Source: Micromonospora orduensis (lineage in GTDB: Bacteria > Actinomycetota > Actinomycetes > Mycobacteriales > Micromonosporaceae). From it: a stretch of DNA of 49,634 nt. Every line of letters starts with the position of its first letter. The first letter of the stretch is position 1. Below, one piece after another: positions 35,839 through 44,303 of the stretch. Position numbers and translations under genes: made by a program. The stretch spans positions 1 through 49,634 of the forward strand of contig NZ_VDFY01000165.1 of the NCBI RefSeq assembly GCF_006228125.1. The letters are read 5' to 3'. A model generated the notes under the pieces. The model ran no database searches. It saw only the letters and a list, made by a program, of their open reading frames with translations, and was not told the origin of the DNA.

Positions 35839-36008
35839 CGCTTCACCGATGTGAGGGCGGTCGCCGTTCTGGCTGCCTCCGGGGTTCTGGCGGGGCAGTT
35901 GCCATCAGCTCATGGCTCCTGGGCCAAAGCCGTCCTGCTCGACGCCAGCGTCCGCCGGCGACGGCGGGAACGCTGTCGCCGATGGACGCCTGCGCTGTCC
36001 GGTAGGCG

Positions 36009-36037
36009 ACCGGGGTGGCGGCGGCTGCCACCCCGGT
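36009..36037 (-). terminator. Hairpin terminator at the end of the eCIS operon
   Basis: A perfect 11-bp GC-rich stem (36009-36019 with 36027-36037, 7-base loop) 10 bases after the stop of the von Willebrand A gene. It has no U tract, as is common for actinobacterial intrinsic terminators. Confidence 0.75.
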
Positions 36038-36047
36038 CCCGATCGGG

Positions 36048-38708
36048 TCACGCGCTGGTGCGCGGCTCCCGCCGGTCGCCGGCCGGCAGGCCGGGGGCCA
36101 GGTAGATCTTCGGCAGGATCACGCCGTTGACCGAGACCCGCAGCGTCGGCTTGGTGCCGCGCTTGAAGATCACCGTGCGGGTGTACGTACCGTCGGCGTT
36201 GACCGGCGGCGGCTGCTGGTCGCGGACGTGCGCGAAGACGCCCTCCCCGCTGATCGCCCAGATGACCGTGTCGTCGAAGCCGGGGCCGAGCAGCTCCTTG
36301 AAGTCGTCCTGCGGGGCGATCGTCACCTTGACCGCGGTCAGCGACGGCTGGGCGACCTTCAGGGTCTCCCGCCGGATCGTGGTGGCCTTGCCGCTCACGC
36401 TGATCGCCGCCAGCGTGGACCGGTCCAGCCGGTGGCTGAACGGGTTGCCGTCGTCGTCCACGCCGTTGACAAAGAGCGTCCAGTTGTAGACGCCCTCGAC
36501 GTGCACCTTGGCGAAGGTGTTGGTGTAGATGCCGTCGCCGTCGACGTCGTGCAGCAGGTCGGTGCCGTCGACGAAGAGGCCGCCCGGGTCGGGGTTGCAG
36601 CGCGGCAGCCCGTCCCAGTCGTACTTCTCCAGGATTGCGTCGATCAGCGCGCCCCGGCCGCGCGGGCGGTCCTTGCCGTCGCCCTTGCGCCGCTGCTGGC
36701 GGGCGACGTCGTCCGGGTTGAGGCCGGCCAGCAGCGAGCCGATCCCCTCGGCGGGCGCGTCCAGCACCGCCCGGACGGTGGCCCCGCGCACCGGCGCGAA
36801 GTCCTTGCGGATCTCCACCGCCAGCTGCATCTCGTCGCCGGTGAGGTAGTCCTTGCGGTCCAGCGCCAGCGCCGACTTCACGTGCAGGTCCTCGAAGGCG
36901 AAGACGTCCTCCAGGGCGATCGGCTTGACCGCCGCGCCGTGGAAGCGCCGCACCCGCCAGGTCGCGGTGCCGCCGTTGAAGGCGCTCGCGTCGGGTACGC
37001 CCAGATAGAAGTGCCCCTCGAAGTCCGCCGGGACGATCTTCTCGACCACGAACGTGGTGCCGTCCCAGCGGGCGATCTCCACGGTGTCGATCACGTCGGC
37101 CGGGGTGGGCGGGTCGAGGGTCTTGAGGATGGCCACGCCGAACTTCTGCGCGTTGCTGGTGTCGAAGAAGACCTCGGTGAGCGGGGCCGGCGGCACCGGG
37201 TCGCCGACCACCCGGGTGAACCGGGTGAGCAGCTTGTTGGCCTCCTGCGACAGGGAGAACATGGTGGCGAACTGGTCGATCAGCGTACCGACGGTGAAGG
37301 CGGCCGCGAAGTGCCCGGCGGCGGCCAGGTTGTTCAGCACGGTGAAGTTCGGCGCCGAACCCAGCCCGATGGTGAACAGGTTCAGGTCGGTGGTCGGGCC
37401 GGTGATCTGGTCGATGGCCGGGTCCAGTTTGGCCGCCGCCCAGGTCTTCGGGTTGCCCGGGTCCGCGCCCGGCCCGATCTTGATGGTGCCGGCGTTCTCG
37501 TCGCCGTCGGTGAGCAGCACCACCGTGTAGCGCACGTTGGGCGGGAAGCCCGCCGCCTCCAGCTTCTGCAGGCCGAAGAAGAGGCCGTCCCCGATCGGGG
37601 TGCAGCCGCCGGGGTTGCCGAAGACCGGGCCGCTGAGGTCGGCGGCGGCGACCGCGGCGGGGGTGCCCAGCGGCACCACGTCGGTGATGAACGGCGGCCC
37701 TGCCGGCCCGGAGCTGCGGAACGAGCAGTCGTTGTCCTCGAACACGGTGATGCCGATCCGGTCGTCGGCGTTGACCCCGTCGCGGAACTCGCCGAAGAAG
37801 TTGACGAAGATCCGGGCGGCCGTCTTCGCGTTGTCCCACCGGTGCTCGGCGCCCATGCTGCCGGAGCGGTCGAGGATCAATTGGACCCGCTGCGGGCGGG
37901 GGGTGATCGACGCGGCGCCGGTGCCGTGGCCGGTGAGGAAGGCCGGGCCGCCGACGCCCGGGTAGACCACGTCCACGGTGAACGTCACCGGGGTCGGCGC
38001 GTACACGCCGGGCAGCGGCACCGGGTTGAGGAACGCGTCGGTGAGCTGGTACGTCTGGCTGGTGCCGACCGGCGACGGCAGCCCCTGGATGGCGATCGTG
38101 CCCTGGTGGCCGAACTGGTACGTCGGCACCGGGGCCGGCAGCACCAGACCGTTGGCCGGGTTGGTGTTGCGCACCACCGTCGGGGTCAGCGCCGGGCCGG
38201 CCGCGCCCTGTGCGGTCACCGTCAGCAGTTGCTTCTCCAGCAGCGTCGCCGGCAGCCCGTTGTACGCGGCCACCGGGTCGCAGACCAGCCGGATCACGTT
38301 CGAGTTGAACGCGTTGTCGACCGCGTAGCCCCAGGTGACGGCGGCGGTCGCGGAGACCCGTACCTCGTAGTGCTCGTCCAGGACGCCGGCCTCCGACGGG
38401 TCCTGGATGTTGCAGGTGAGCTGCGTGACGCCGCCGCCGCTGCTGCGGGTGGCGCTGACGTCGCGCCCGGCGATGCTCGCGCTGTCCACGGTGCCGGCGG
38501 TGGCCAGCGCGTCCAGGTCGACCGACCCGCCGGGCGCGGTGATTCGGACCAGGGTGACGGTCAGCCCGGCCGGCGCCGGGTACGGGTAGGACACCGTGAA
38601 CGAGCGCGGGACGTTGTTGAAGTCGAGTTGGGAGTTGGCCACGAACGCCCTGGAGTTCGAGACGGTGTAGCTCGACGCGGCAGGGGTGTTCGGTGAGATG
38701 GCGGGCAT
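36048..38708 (-). CDS. Large von Willebrand factor A domain protein, last gene of the eCIS operon
   Basis: 886 residues from the ATG at 38708 (AAAAGAGG upstream). Residues ~1-270 are beta-rich (SYPYPAPAGLTVTLVRITAP, VRLVCDPVAAYNG). A vWA domain follows with the MIDAS motif LDRSGSMG (Asp280, Ser282, Ser284), a later Thr in GGCTPIGDGLFFGLQ and VVLLTDGDENAG, so metal binding looks intact. The C-terminal ~450 residues are beta-rich and Ig-like (FEGHFYLGVPDASAFNGGTA, DVDGDGIYTNTFAKVHVEGV with a Ca-loop-like DVDGDG). There is no N-terminal signal peptide. Position: last in a co-directed chain of tail genes, 20 bases after the DUF6519-like gene. An adhesin or tip/fibre-associated role on the injection particle is plausible; an effector is the alternative. 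Confidence 0.7.
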   Translation of the reverse strand: MPAISPNTPAASSYTVSNSRAFVANSQLDFNNVPRSFTVSYPYPAPAGLTVTLVRITAPGGSVDLDALATAGTVDSASIAGRDVSATRSSGGGVTQLTCNIQDPSEAGVLDEHYEVRVSATAAVTWGYAVDNAFNSNVIRLVCDPVAAYNGLPATLLEKQLLTVTAQGAAGPALTPTVVRNTNPANGLVLPAPVPTYQFGHQGTIAIQGLPSPVGTSQTYQLTDAFLNPVPLPGVYAPTPVTFTVDVVYPGVGGPAFLTGHGTGAASITPRPQRVQLILDRSGSMGAEHRWDNAKTAARIFVNFFGEFRDGVNADDRIGITVFEDNDCSFRSSGPAGPPFITDVVPLGTPAAVAAADLSGPVFGNPGGCTPIGDGLFFGLQKLEAAGFPPNVRYTVVLLTDGDENAGTIKIGPGADPGNPKTWAAAKLDPAIDQITGPTTDLNLFTIGLGSAPNFTVLNNLAAAGHFAAAFTVGTLIDQFATMFSLSQEANKLLTRFTRVVGDPVPPAPLTEVFFDTSNAQKFGVAILKTLDPPTPADVIDTVEIARWDGTTFVVEKIVPADFEGHFYLGVPDASAFNGGTATWRVRRFHGAAVKPIALEDVFAFEDLHVKSALALDRKDYLTGDEMQLAVEIRKDFAPVRGATVRAVLDAPAEGIGSLLAGLNPDDVARQQRRKGDGKDRPRGRGALIDAILEKYDWDGLPRCNPDPGGLFVDGTDLLHDVDGDGIYTNTFAKVHVEGVYNWTLFVNGVDDDGNPFSHRLDRSTLAAISVSGKATTIRRETLKVAQPSLTAVKVTIAPQDDFKELLGPGFDDTVIWAISGEGVFAHVRDQQPPPVNADGTYTRTVIFKRGTKPTLRVSVNGVILPKIYLAPGLPAGDRREPRTSA

Positions 38709-38728
38709 GCTGCCTCTTTTCCGGTGCG

Positions 38729-40642
38729 TCAGATGGCGGTGACGATTCGCTTGGCGTACAGGTCGAAGTTGCCGGCGCCGGGCCGGTCGCTGCGCCACAG
38801 CACCCAGATCCCCTGGCCGGGTACGAGGACCGGGTGCGGGTTCTGGTCGTTGGACGGGCTGGAGATCACCTGCTGCGCCGAGCCCCACACCCCGGTGGCG
38901 GGGTCCCGGCGGCGCAGGAACACCTCGTTGCCGGCCCCGGTGACCGGCCGGGTGGCCAGCAGGAAGCAGGTGCCGTTGGCGTCCCGGGCGGCGGCCGGCT
39001 GGGTGTCCGCGTCGCTGCCCGGCACGGTCACGATCGCCCCGGTCTGCCAGCTGCCGCTCTGCGCGCTGACCACCTTCACCTGGGTGTCCTTGTAGAAGAC
39101 CATCGCCTCGGTCGCGCTGACCCCGACCACGAACGGGTCGGTGCCGGCCAGCGGGGCCGGGATGACGTGGTCCACCGCCGAGGCGGCCGGCGCGGTGGGG
39201 GTGAGCCGGCCCAGCGTCATCGTGTTGCCGGCGGTGGTCACGTACCCGAACCAGACGACGCCCCCGGCGGCGGTGGCGTGCAGGCCCCCGGCGACACCGG
39301 CGGCGGCCGGGGCCGGCAGCGCCACCGGGGTGGCGTCCAGGAAGGTGCTGTCGGTGTGCCGGTAGCGGCGGAAGAACCAGGTGTTGGTGGCCGCCTGCCG
39401 GACGAAGAAGGTGACGATGTCGGCGGCCAGCACGCCGAACGGGGTCTCGTCGGCGGTGCCGGCGGTCGCCGACAGCGCCTGCTCGGGAGCGGCGGCCAAC
39501 CCGGCGAGGGTGGCCCGCTTGAACACCACGTCGGTGCTGGCGCTGCTGAGCAACCCGTTCTGGTACGCCACCAGGAACTCGCCGTTGGGCAGCGGCACCG
39601 CGGTCGGCTCGACGTGGGTGGTGCCGCTGGTCACGGCGGCGGCCGGGGCGAAGCCCCCGTCCGGGGCGGCCAGGTCGATCCGGGTGGCGAAGATCTGGTT
39701 GACGCTGCCGACCCGCGGCGAGATCCAGAACGCGGCCAGCCCGTTCTGCGAGTCCAGCACGAAGGCCCGGCGGATGGTGTCCGAACCCGGACCGGGCGAC
39801 ACCGACAGGTCGGCGGTGGTGGGCAGCTGCCCGGCCAGCAGCGCGTTGATCGCCTCCCGCAGGCTGATCGGCGGGCGGCCCTGCCCGGCCCGGTAGTCGT
39901 ACGGGTCGACGCCGAGCAAGTCGGTGACCAGGTTCGCCGGGGGCAGCAGCAGCCGCCGCTGCCGGCGGTCGATGATCTGCCCGTCGGCCACCACGTCCTG
40001 TCCGGTGAAGCGTTGCAGCACCGCCAGGGTGGCGTACGAGTGCCCCGGCAGGTGCGGGCCGGGCGCCGTCTCCGGGTACGCCCGGACCACCCACTCGCGG
40101 CGGGTCCGCGCGCAGGTCTCCACCCCGAGCCCGGTGTGGATCAGCCCCGGGTCCTCGTCGGGGGTGAGCAGCCGCTCCCAGACGTCCAACTCCACCAGCA
40201 CCCGGTGGTCGGTGGCCGGGGTGTCCAGCTTCGCCACCACCGGCACCCCGAGCCGGGCGGCCAGCGCCGCCGCGCCCGGCTGGCTCTCGTGCAGCGGCTG
40301 CTGGTCGAACTTCACGTCCGAGCGCAGGAACACGTCCAGGCCGTCCACGATGAACCGGCCGACCTGCCGCAGCGCGGCCTCGGCGTTGGGCAGGCTGCCG
40401 CCGGGGCCCTGCACGCCGGCCCGGATGGTGAAGCTGTTCGCGGGCCCGGTGCCGATCCGGAACCCGTCGTTGCCCTCCGGCACGCCGTCGCCGACGTACC
40501 ACTTGAGGAAGGCGCGCAACTCGAACTTGCGGATGTCGTCCTGGGTGTTCCAGTCGGCGTCCACGATGGGGACACCCTGCTGGAGCCGGACGTTGACGTG
40601 TGCGAGCAGCGGATCGAAGGTGCTCGCCGTGATGACGGCCAT
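38729..40642 (-). CDS. DUF6519-like protein with beta-propeller C-terminus (eCIS fibre candidate)
   Basis: 637 residues from the ATG at 40642, which follows a perfect GAAGGAGG; the longer open frame to 41134 is out-of-frame shadow. The N-terminus reads MAVITASTFDPLLAHVNVRL, QQGVPIVDADWNTQDDIRKF, the LQQGxxxxDADWNEQ signature of DUF6519-type proteins found in phage-tail-like clusters. The central region has DVWERLLTPDEDPGL and TDLLGVDPYDYR. The last ~340 residues are repeated beta-strand blocks ending in aromatic WxS/T-type motifs (LAAFWISPRVG, TWFFRRYRH, IWVLWRSDRPGAGNFDLYAKRI) that suggest a beta-propeller. It follows the 185-aa gene by 23 bases. A receptor-binding or distal-tail role is inferred from position and fold. 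Confidence 0.7.
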   Translation of the reverse strand: MAVITASTFDPLLAHVNVRLQQGVPIVDADWNTQDDIRKFELRAFLKWYVGDGVPEGNDGFRIGTGPANSFTIRAGVQGPGGSLPNAEAALRQVGRFIVDGLDVFLRSDVKFDQQPLHESQPGAAALAARLGVPVVAKLDTPATDHRVLVELDVWERLLTPDEDPGLIHTGLGVETCARTRREWVVRAYPETAPGPHLPGHSYATLAVLQRFTGQDVVADGQIIDRRQRRLLLPPANLVTDLLGVDPYDYRAGQGRPPISLREAINALLAGQLPTTADLSVSPGPGSDTIRRAFVLDSQNGLAAFWISPRVGSVNQIFATRIDLAAPDGGFAPAAAVTSGTTHVEPTAVPLPNGEFLVAYQNGLLSSASTDVVFKRATLAGLAAAPEQALSATAGTADETPFGVLAADIVTFFVRQAATNTWFFRRYRHTDSTFLDATPVALPAPAAAGVAGGLHATAAGGVVWFGYVTTAGNTMTLGRLTPTAPAASAVDHVIPAPLAGTDPFVVGVSATEAMVFYKDTQVKVVSAQSGSWQTGAIVTVPGSDADTQPAAARDANGTCFLLATRPVTGAGNEVFLRRRDPATGVWGSAQQVISSPSNDQNPHPVLVPGQGIWVLWRSDRPGAGNFDLYAKRIVTAI

Positions 40643-40665
40643 CTGGTCGCCTCCTTCGCGGATCG

Positions 40666-41223
40666 TCAGAACACCAGCCAGATGGTCCGCTCGAGCGTGC
40701 TCGCGGGGTCCTTGGCGATGGCGGGATGGGTGCGGTAGTTCAGCAGCACCTGGGTGCCGTCGAGGCGGGCCACCAGCCCGAACTCGCGTAGCGTGCTGGT
40801 GGCGTGGTTGCCGTCCGGCCAGGCCGGCACGCCCGGCCCGAGCAGCGCCTTGAGCTGGAGGGTGCCGGTGGGCGTGGCCGAGATGGTGCCGGTGGCGGGG
40901 TCGATGTAGTCCAGTTGCAGTTGCGCCCGGGGCACCAGGTGCGGGTGCGGGTCGACCAGCGCGGCCTGGGTGGGGGAGGGCTGCGGCGGGCCGCTCGCGT
41001 CCCAGGCGGGCAGCCCGGCGCCGACGGCGAGGCCGAGCACCGACTCCGCGGTGGTGGGGGTGCCCCGGACGAATCCGGCCAGCAGCCGCCGGAAGTCCGT
41101 CACGATCGTGTTGCGCACCCAGCCGCGGTCCCACCGCGGTTCGCCGTCGGCGTCGTGCAGGACGTCCCGGAACTGGCCGTACAGGCCCGCCGCCGGGCGT
41201 TCAATGCGGTCGTCGGAAGTCAT
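40666..41223 (-). CDS. Conserved eCIS/tail cluster protein, 185 aa
   Basis: 185 residues from the ATG at 41223 (GGGGACCTGAG upstream). It starts TSDDRIERPAAGLYGQFRDV and ends with a conserved-looking block LREFGLVARLDGTQVLLNYR, THPAIAKDPASTLERTIWLVF. Similar endings (HPAIxKDxxxxLERTIxL) are seen in phage-tail-like clusters next to fibre and tail-end genes. It has no signal peptide or membrane helix. Its exact role is unknown; its place between the propeller protein and the DUF6519-like protein suggests a baseplate-periphery or fibre-attachment part. Confidence 0.65.
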   Translation of the reverse strand: MTSDDRIERPAAGLYGQFRDVLHDADGEPRWDRGWVRNTIVTDFRRLLAGFVRGTPTTAESVLGLAVGAGLPAWDASGPPQPSPTQAALVDPHPHLVPRAQLQLDYIDPATGTISATPTGTLQLKALLGPGVPAWPDGNHATSTLREFGLVARLDGTQVLLNYRTHPAIAKDPASTLERTIWLVF

Positions 41224-41236
41224 CTCAGGTCCCCTG

Positions 41237-42961
41237 TCACTGCAGCGGTGGGTGGTGGGTGCGCCAGCGCAGGCTGGTCAGGTCGGTCGGGTCCGCGGTG
41301 ATCCCGCGGGCCTCCGGATCGGCCGGCGGGGGAGTGGACAGCTGGGCGCTGCCGAGCACGCCCCAGCCGGGCAGCAGCATCGAGACCGGCCCCTCCCCGA
41401 CGCTCAGGTGGTCGATGTCGGGATGCTTGTCCAGGTACGTGTCGAGCAGGTCCGCCCCGGCCGGGTAGACGTACTCGACCTCGGCGCGGGGGGCCAGCCA
41501 GACCACGGCCCGCAGGTTGATCGGCAGGAAGCGGCGCAGCACCGCGCGCAGCCGTTCGGCCATGCTCTCGTCGAGCAGCCCGGAGACGGCCTGGGTGAGG
41601 TAGAGCCCGACGGTGCCCCGGGTGTAGATCTCGTCCTCGCGCAGCGGCTGCGCCGTGCTCGCCCCGTCCGGCCGGTGCGGGGTGTACGCGACCAGGTCGT
41701 CCCAGGCACGCCGGCGGCGCAGCCGGTCGACGTCGCCGAGCACCACGGTCGTCGAGCCCGCGTACCGGTGCAGGGTGCCGGTGTGCTGTCCGGCCGCGCC
41801 GCCCACCGTGTCGTGCCCGACGGAACGGTCGGTGCGGTGCAGCAGCCAGCGGGCCCCGCCGACGTCGACCGGGGCCGGCCAGGTGTCCGCGGGTGCCCCG
41901 GCGGTGATCCGGGCCGCGCTGCCGCCCACCGGCACCGACCACAGGTCCGCGCCGCCACCCCGGTCGGAGCGGAAGAACACCAACGGCGGCAGGCCCGGGC
42001 GTACGGTCAGCCCCGGCTCGCGGTCCCCGGCGGTGTCCGGCGCGGGCGGTGCGGTCAACGCCGCCTCGGCGCCCCACGCCCCGCTGGACGGGCGGCTGCG
42101 CTGCCGCAGCGACCAGCCGGCCGCCCCGACCGCGCCCTGCCGGGACCACACCGCCCAGACCCGGCCGTCCGGGTCCCGCCCGAGGGTCGGTTCCCGGCTG
42201 GTCAGCGGGCCGGCGGTGAGCGCCTCGTCGGCGCCCCACGCGGTGCCGTCGAAGCGCGCGGTACGCACCTGCCAGGCGGTGCCGTCGTGCCGGGCGTACG
42301 CCAGGCGCACCGTGCCGGCCGCGTCGTCCGGGCAGGCGGCCAGGTCGGCGAGGCGCCCGGCCGGTACGACGGGCAGCGGCTGCGGGTCGCGCCAGTCGAT
42401 CCGGTCGCCCCAGTCACCGGTGGCCCGGCAGTTGTCCGGGCCGAAGCCGAGCGCGGCGGCGGCCGTGGAGTTGGCCAGGTCCACCTCGAGCCGGGCGTCC
42501 CCGCCGGTGAGCACCGAGGTCAGTCGCAGCGCGCCGCCGGGCGCCGCCGACGCGGTCAGCAGCCCGGCGAGCCGGCTGTTGAGCACGGCGACCACGTCGC
42601 CGATGCCGGGGGCGGCCGGGTCGGCGAAGTCGGTGGCCGCGAACTGGGCGGCCCGAGCCCGGCCGGCGGCGTCGCGGACCAGCAGGAACGAGCCGTGCGG
42701 GATCGGGAACGGGGTGCCGGCCCGGCCGGTCAGCACGGCCGGGGCCGGGTCGGCGGTGGCGCCGACGCTGAACAGGATCCGGGCGTCCGGCGTCCCGGGC
42801 CGGTCGACCCAGGCCAGCAGGATCCGCGCCGGCTGCCCGGGCCCGGCCGGCGGCAGCGCGGCGGCGGCCGGCTCGCCACCGGGGAAGAGCGGCGTCGAGC
42901 TGCCCCACTGCCCGTCCCGGTACGGCTTGACCTGGATCTGGCCGACCGGCTCGGCCGGCAC
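41237..42961 (-). CDS. Tail-protein-I/beta-propeller protein, C-terminal part (frameshifted)
   Basis: 574 codons from a GTG at 42961, but coding similarity continues upstream in this frame through a Pro/Gly-rich linker (PAGRWPATGGPVDGPAPAPF) to a frameshift at 43025-43027. The first part includes a module (DVVAVLNSRLAGLLTASAAP, GGALRLTSVLTGGDARLEVD) that repeats a module in the upstream half. A six-bladed-type series follows (VRLAYARHDGTAWQVRTARF, VWAVWSRQGAVGAAGWSLRQ, LPPLVFFRSDRGGGADLWSV, RWLLHRTDRSVGHD), suggesting a beta-propeller. The C-terminus has TRGTVGLYLTQAVSGLLDES and MAERLRAVLRRFLPINLRAV, a tail/baseplate-like helical region. It is part of the eCIS operon, with 13 bases to the next gene. 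Confidence 0.7.
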   Translation of the reverse strand: MPAEPVGQIQVKPYRDGQWGSSTPLFPGGEPAAAALPPAGPGQPARILLAWVDRPGTPDARILFSVGATADPAPAVLTGRAGTPFPIPHGSFLLVRDAAGRARAAQFAATDFADPAAPGIGDVVAVLNSRLAGLLTASAAPGGALRLTSVLTGGDARLEVDLANSTAAAALGFGPDNCRATGDWGDRIDWRDPQPLPVVPAGRLADLAACPDDAAGTVRLAYARHDGTAWQVRTARFDGTAWGADEALTAGPLTSREPTLGRDPDGRVWAVWSRQGAVGAAGWSLRQRSRPSSGAWGAEAALTAPPAPDTAGDREPGLTVRPGLPPLVFFRSDRGGGADLWSVPVGGSAARITAGAPADTWPAPVDVGGARWLLHRTDRSVGHDTVGGAAGQHTGTLHRYAGSTTVVLGDVDRLRRRRAWDDLVAYTPHRPDGASTAQPLREDEIYTRGTVGLYLTQAVSGLLDESMAERLRAVLRRFLPINLRAVVWLAPRAEVEYVYPAGADLLDTYLDKHPDIDHLSVGEGPVSMLLPGWGVLGSAQLSTPPPADPEARGITADPTDLTSLRWRTHHPPLQ

Positions 42962-43025
42962 GAACGGCGCGGGGGCCGGCCCGTCGACGGGGCCCCCGGT
43001 CGCCGGCCACCGCCCGGCGGGCGGC

Positions 43026-44303
43026 CCGGTTGTCGACCGGGCCGAGCGGGTCGGCGACGGCGTGGAACAGCCGGAACGCCGACGACCCGGCCGGCACCAC
43101 CGACAGCCGCCCGCGGGGCGCGCCGTCCAGGGTGACCAGGCTCGACTCGGGGGCCTCGACCCGCAGCGTGCCCCCGTGCGCGTCCAGTCGCAGCCGCCCG
43201 CCCGGCAGGGCGGTGGCGGTCAGGTGGTCGAACTGCCGGTTCAGCGCGGCGGCGACCTCGGCGGTGGTGGCCGCGCCGAGGTTCACCGCGTCGCCCCGGG
43301 CGAAGCGGGCGGTGACCGGTCCCGCCCCGTCGGTGCTGACCGTCAGTTCCATGCCGGCGCGCAGCGCGAACGGCCCGCTGGTCGTGCCGGTCACCGTCGC
43401 CGACCCGGCGCCGGTGTTCGGTGGCGCGAAACCCAGCAGGTCGGCGGCGTCACCGGCGGCGACCCAGCCAGTGCCGGTCTCGCGCAGCGCGAAGACGTTC
43501 TGCTGTGGGGCGTGATGGGCGCGGGTGATGTGCTGGGCGTACTCGGCGACCTGGATCTGCCAGCCGGTGTACCGGGTGACGATGGAGCGCAGGTTCGGCA
43601 CGGTGCCCACGCCGCGGTAGAGGTGCGGGGCGGCGCGTACCTCGTTGCGTTGGGAGTAGACCGGCAGGGTCCGGTCGGTGCGCCAGTCCAGGAACGCCGC
43701 CAGCAGGGGCAGGTACTCCGGGGCGACCCGGTCGACGTCGTGGAGCTGGCGCAGCGCCTCGGCGGTGCTGCGCATCAGGCCCAGCGGCGCGGTCGCCGCG
43801 GTGAGGAAGCGGCGCAGCTGCCCGGCCCCGCGCAGCTGCGGCGGCAGTACCCGCAGCGCCTCCTGCACCTCCGGGGCGAGGGCGTGCACCTCGTCCGGCC
43901 GCAACGGGCGGTCCTCCCGCTGGTGCACCGCCGGCAGCAGCCGGTAGAGGCGTTCGCCCAGGCCGTGCTCGTCGGTGGCCAGCGCGCTGGCGCGGGCCCC
44001 GTCCCCGGCGTGGAAGTCGGTGCCGTCGTAGCTGAAGACCGTGTAGTAGTAGCGGGTCAGCGGGGTCAGGCCGGCGTCGACCAGCCGGTCGACGACCGGC
44101 GCGCTCTCGTCGTGCACCACCACGCCGTCGTCCGGATCGAGCGGGAAGGTGCGCTCGCGGCGGACCACCCGCACGCCGAGCAGGAAGCCGCCGCCGAACG
44201 CCGACACCGGCGGGTTGGTCCAGCTCAGCTCGACCTCCCGGCCGAGCAGCCGGGGCACCGCCCGGACCCGGGTGGGGCTGCGGTCCAGGGTGGTCGGGCT
44301 CAT
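43026..44303 (-). CDS. Tail-protein-I/beta-propeller protein, N-terminal part (frameshifted)
   Basis: From the ATG at 44303, overlapping the baseplate J stop (ATGA). Residues ~1-110 look like a fibronectin-type domain (VRAVPRLLGREVELSWTNPP ... TPLTRYYYTVFSYDG). A phage tail protein I-like helical domain follows (ERLYRLLPAVHQREDRPLRP, FLTAATAPLGLMRSTAEALR, YLPLLAAFLDWRTDRTLPV, GTVPNLRSIVTRYTGWQIQV). Then comes a beta module with TTAEVAAALNRQFDHLTATA and GGRLRLDAHGGTLRVE. After VADPLGPVDNR an extra base in a GGG run (43025-43027) throws the frame off. The open frame stays open to 42414 but is non-coding there. Removing one base joins it to the next part, giving a ~1020-residue protein. Tail protein I homologues connect the baseplate wedge to fibres. 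Confidence 0.72.

Noticed and set aside
35851..36105. Small plus-strand open frame with a hydrophobic N-terminus
   Set aside because: It runs through the operon-terminator hairpin and into the antisense of the vWA gene, lacks a ribosome site and becomes Arg-rich after the first 30 residues.
36015..38696. 893-codon open frame on the plus strand opposite the vWA gene
   Set aside because: Same antisense-shadow composition; the minus strand has an intact MIDAS motif and ribosome site.
42414..43025. Continuation of the tail-protein-I frame to a stop at 42414
   Set aside because: The residues are Arg/Pro-rich shadow, while the alternative frame over the same bases carries the beta module and propeller similarity.
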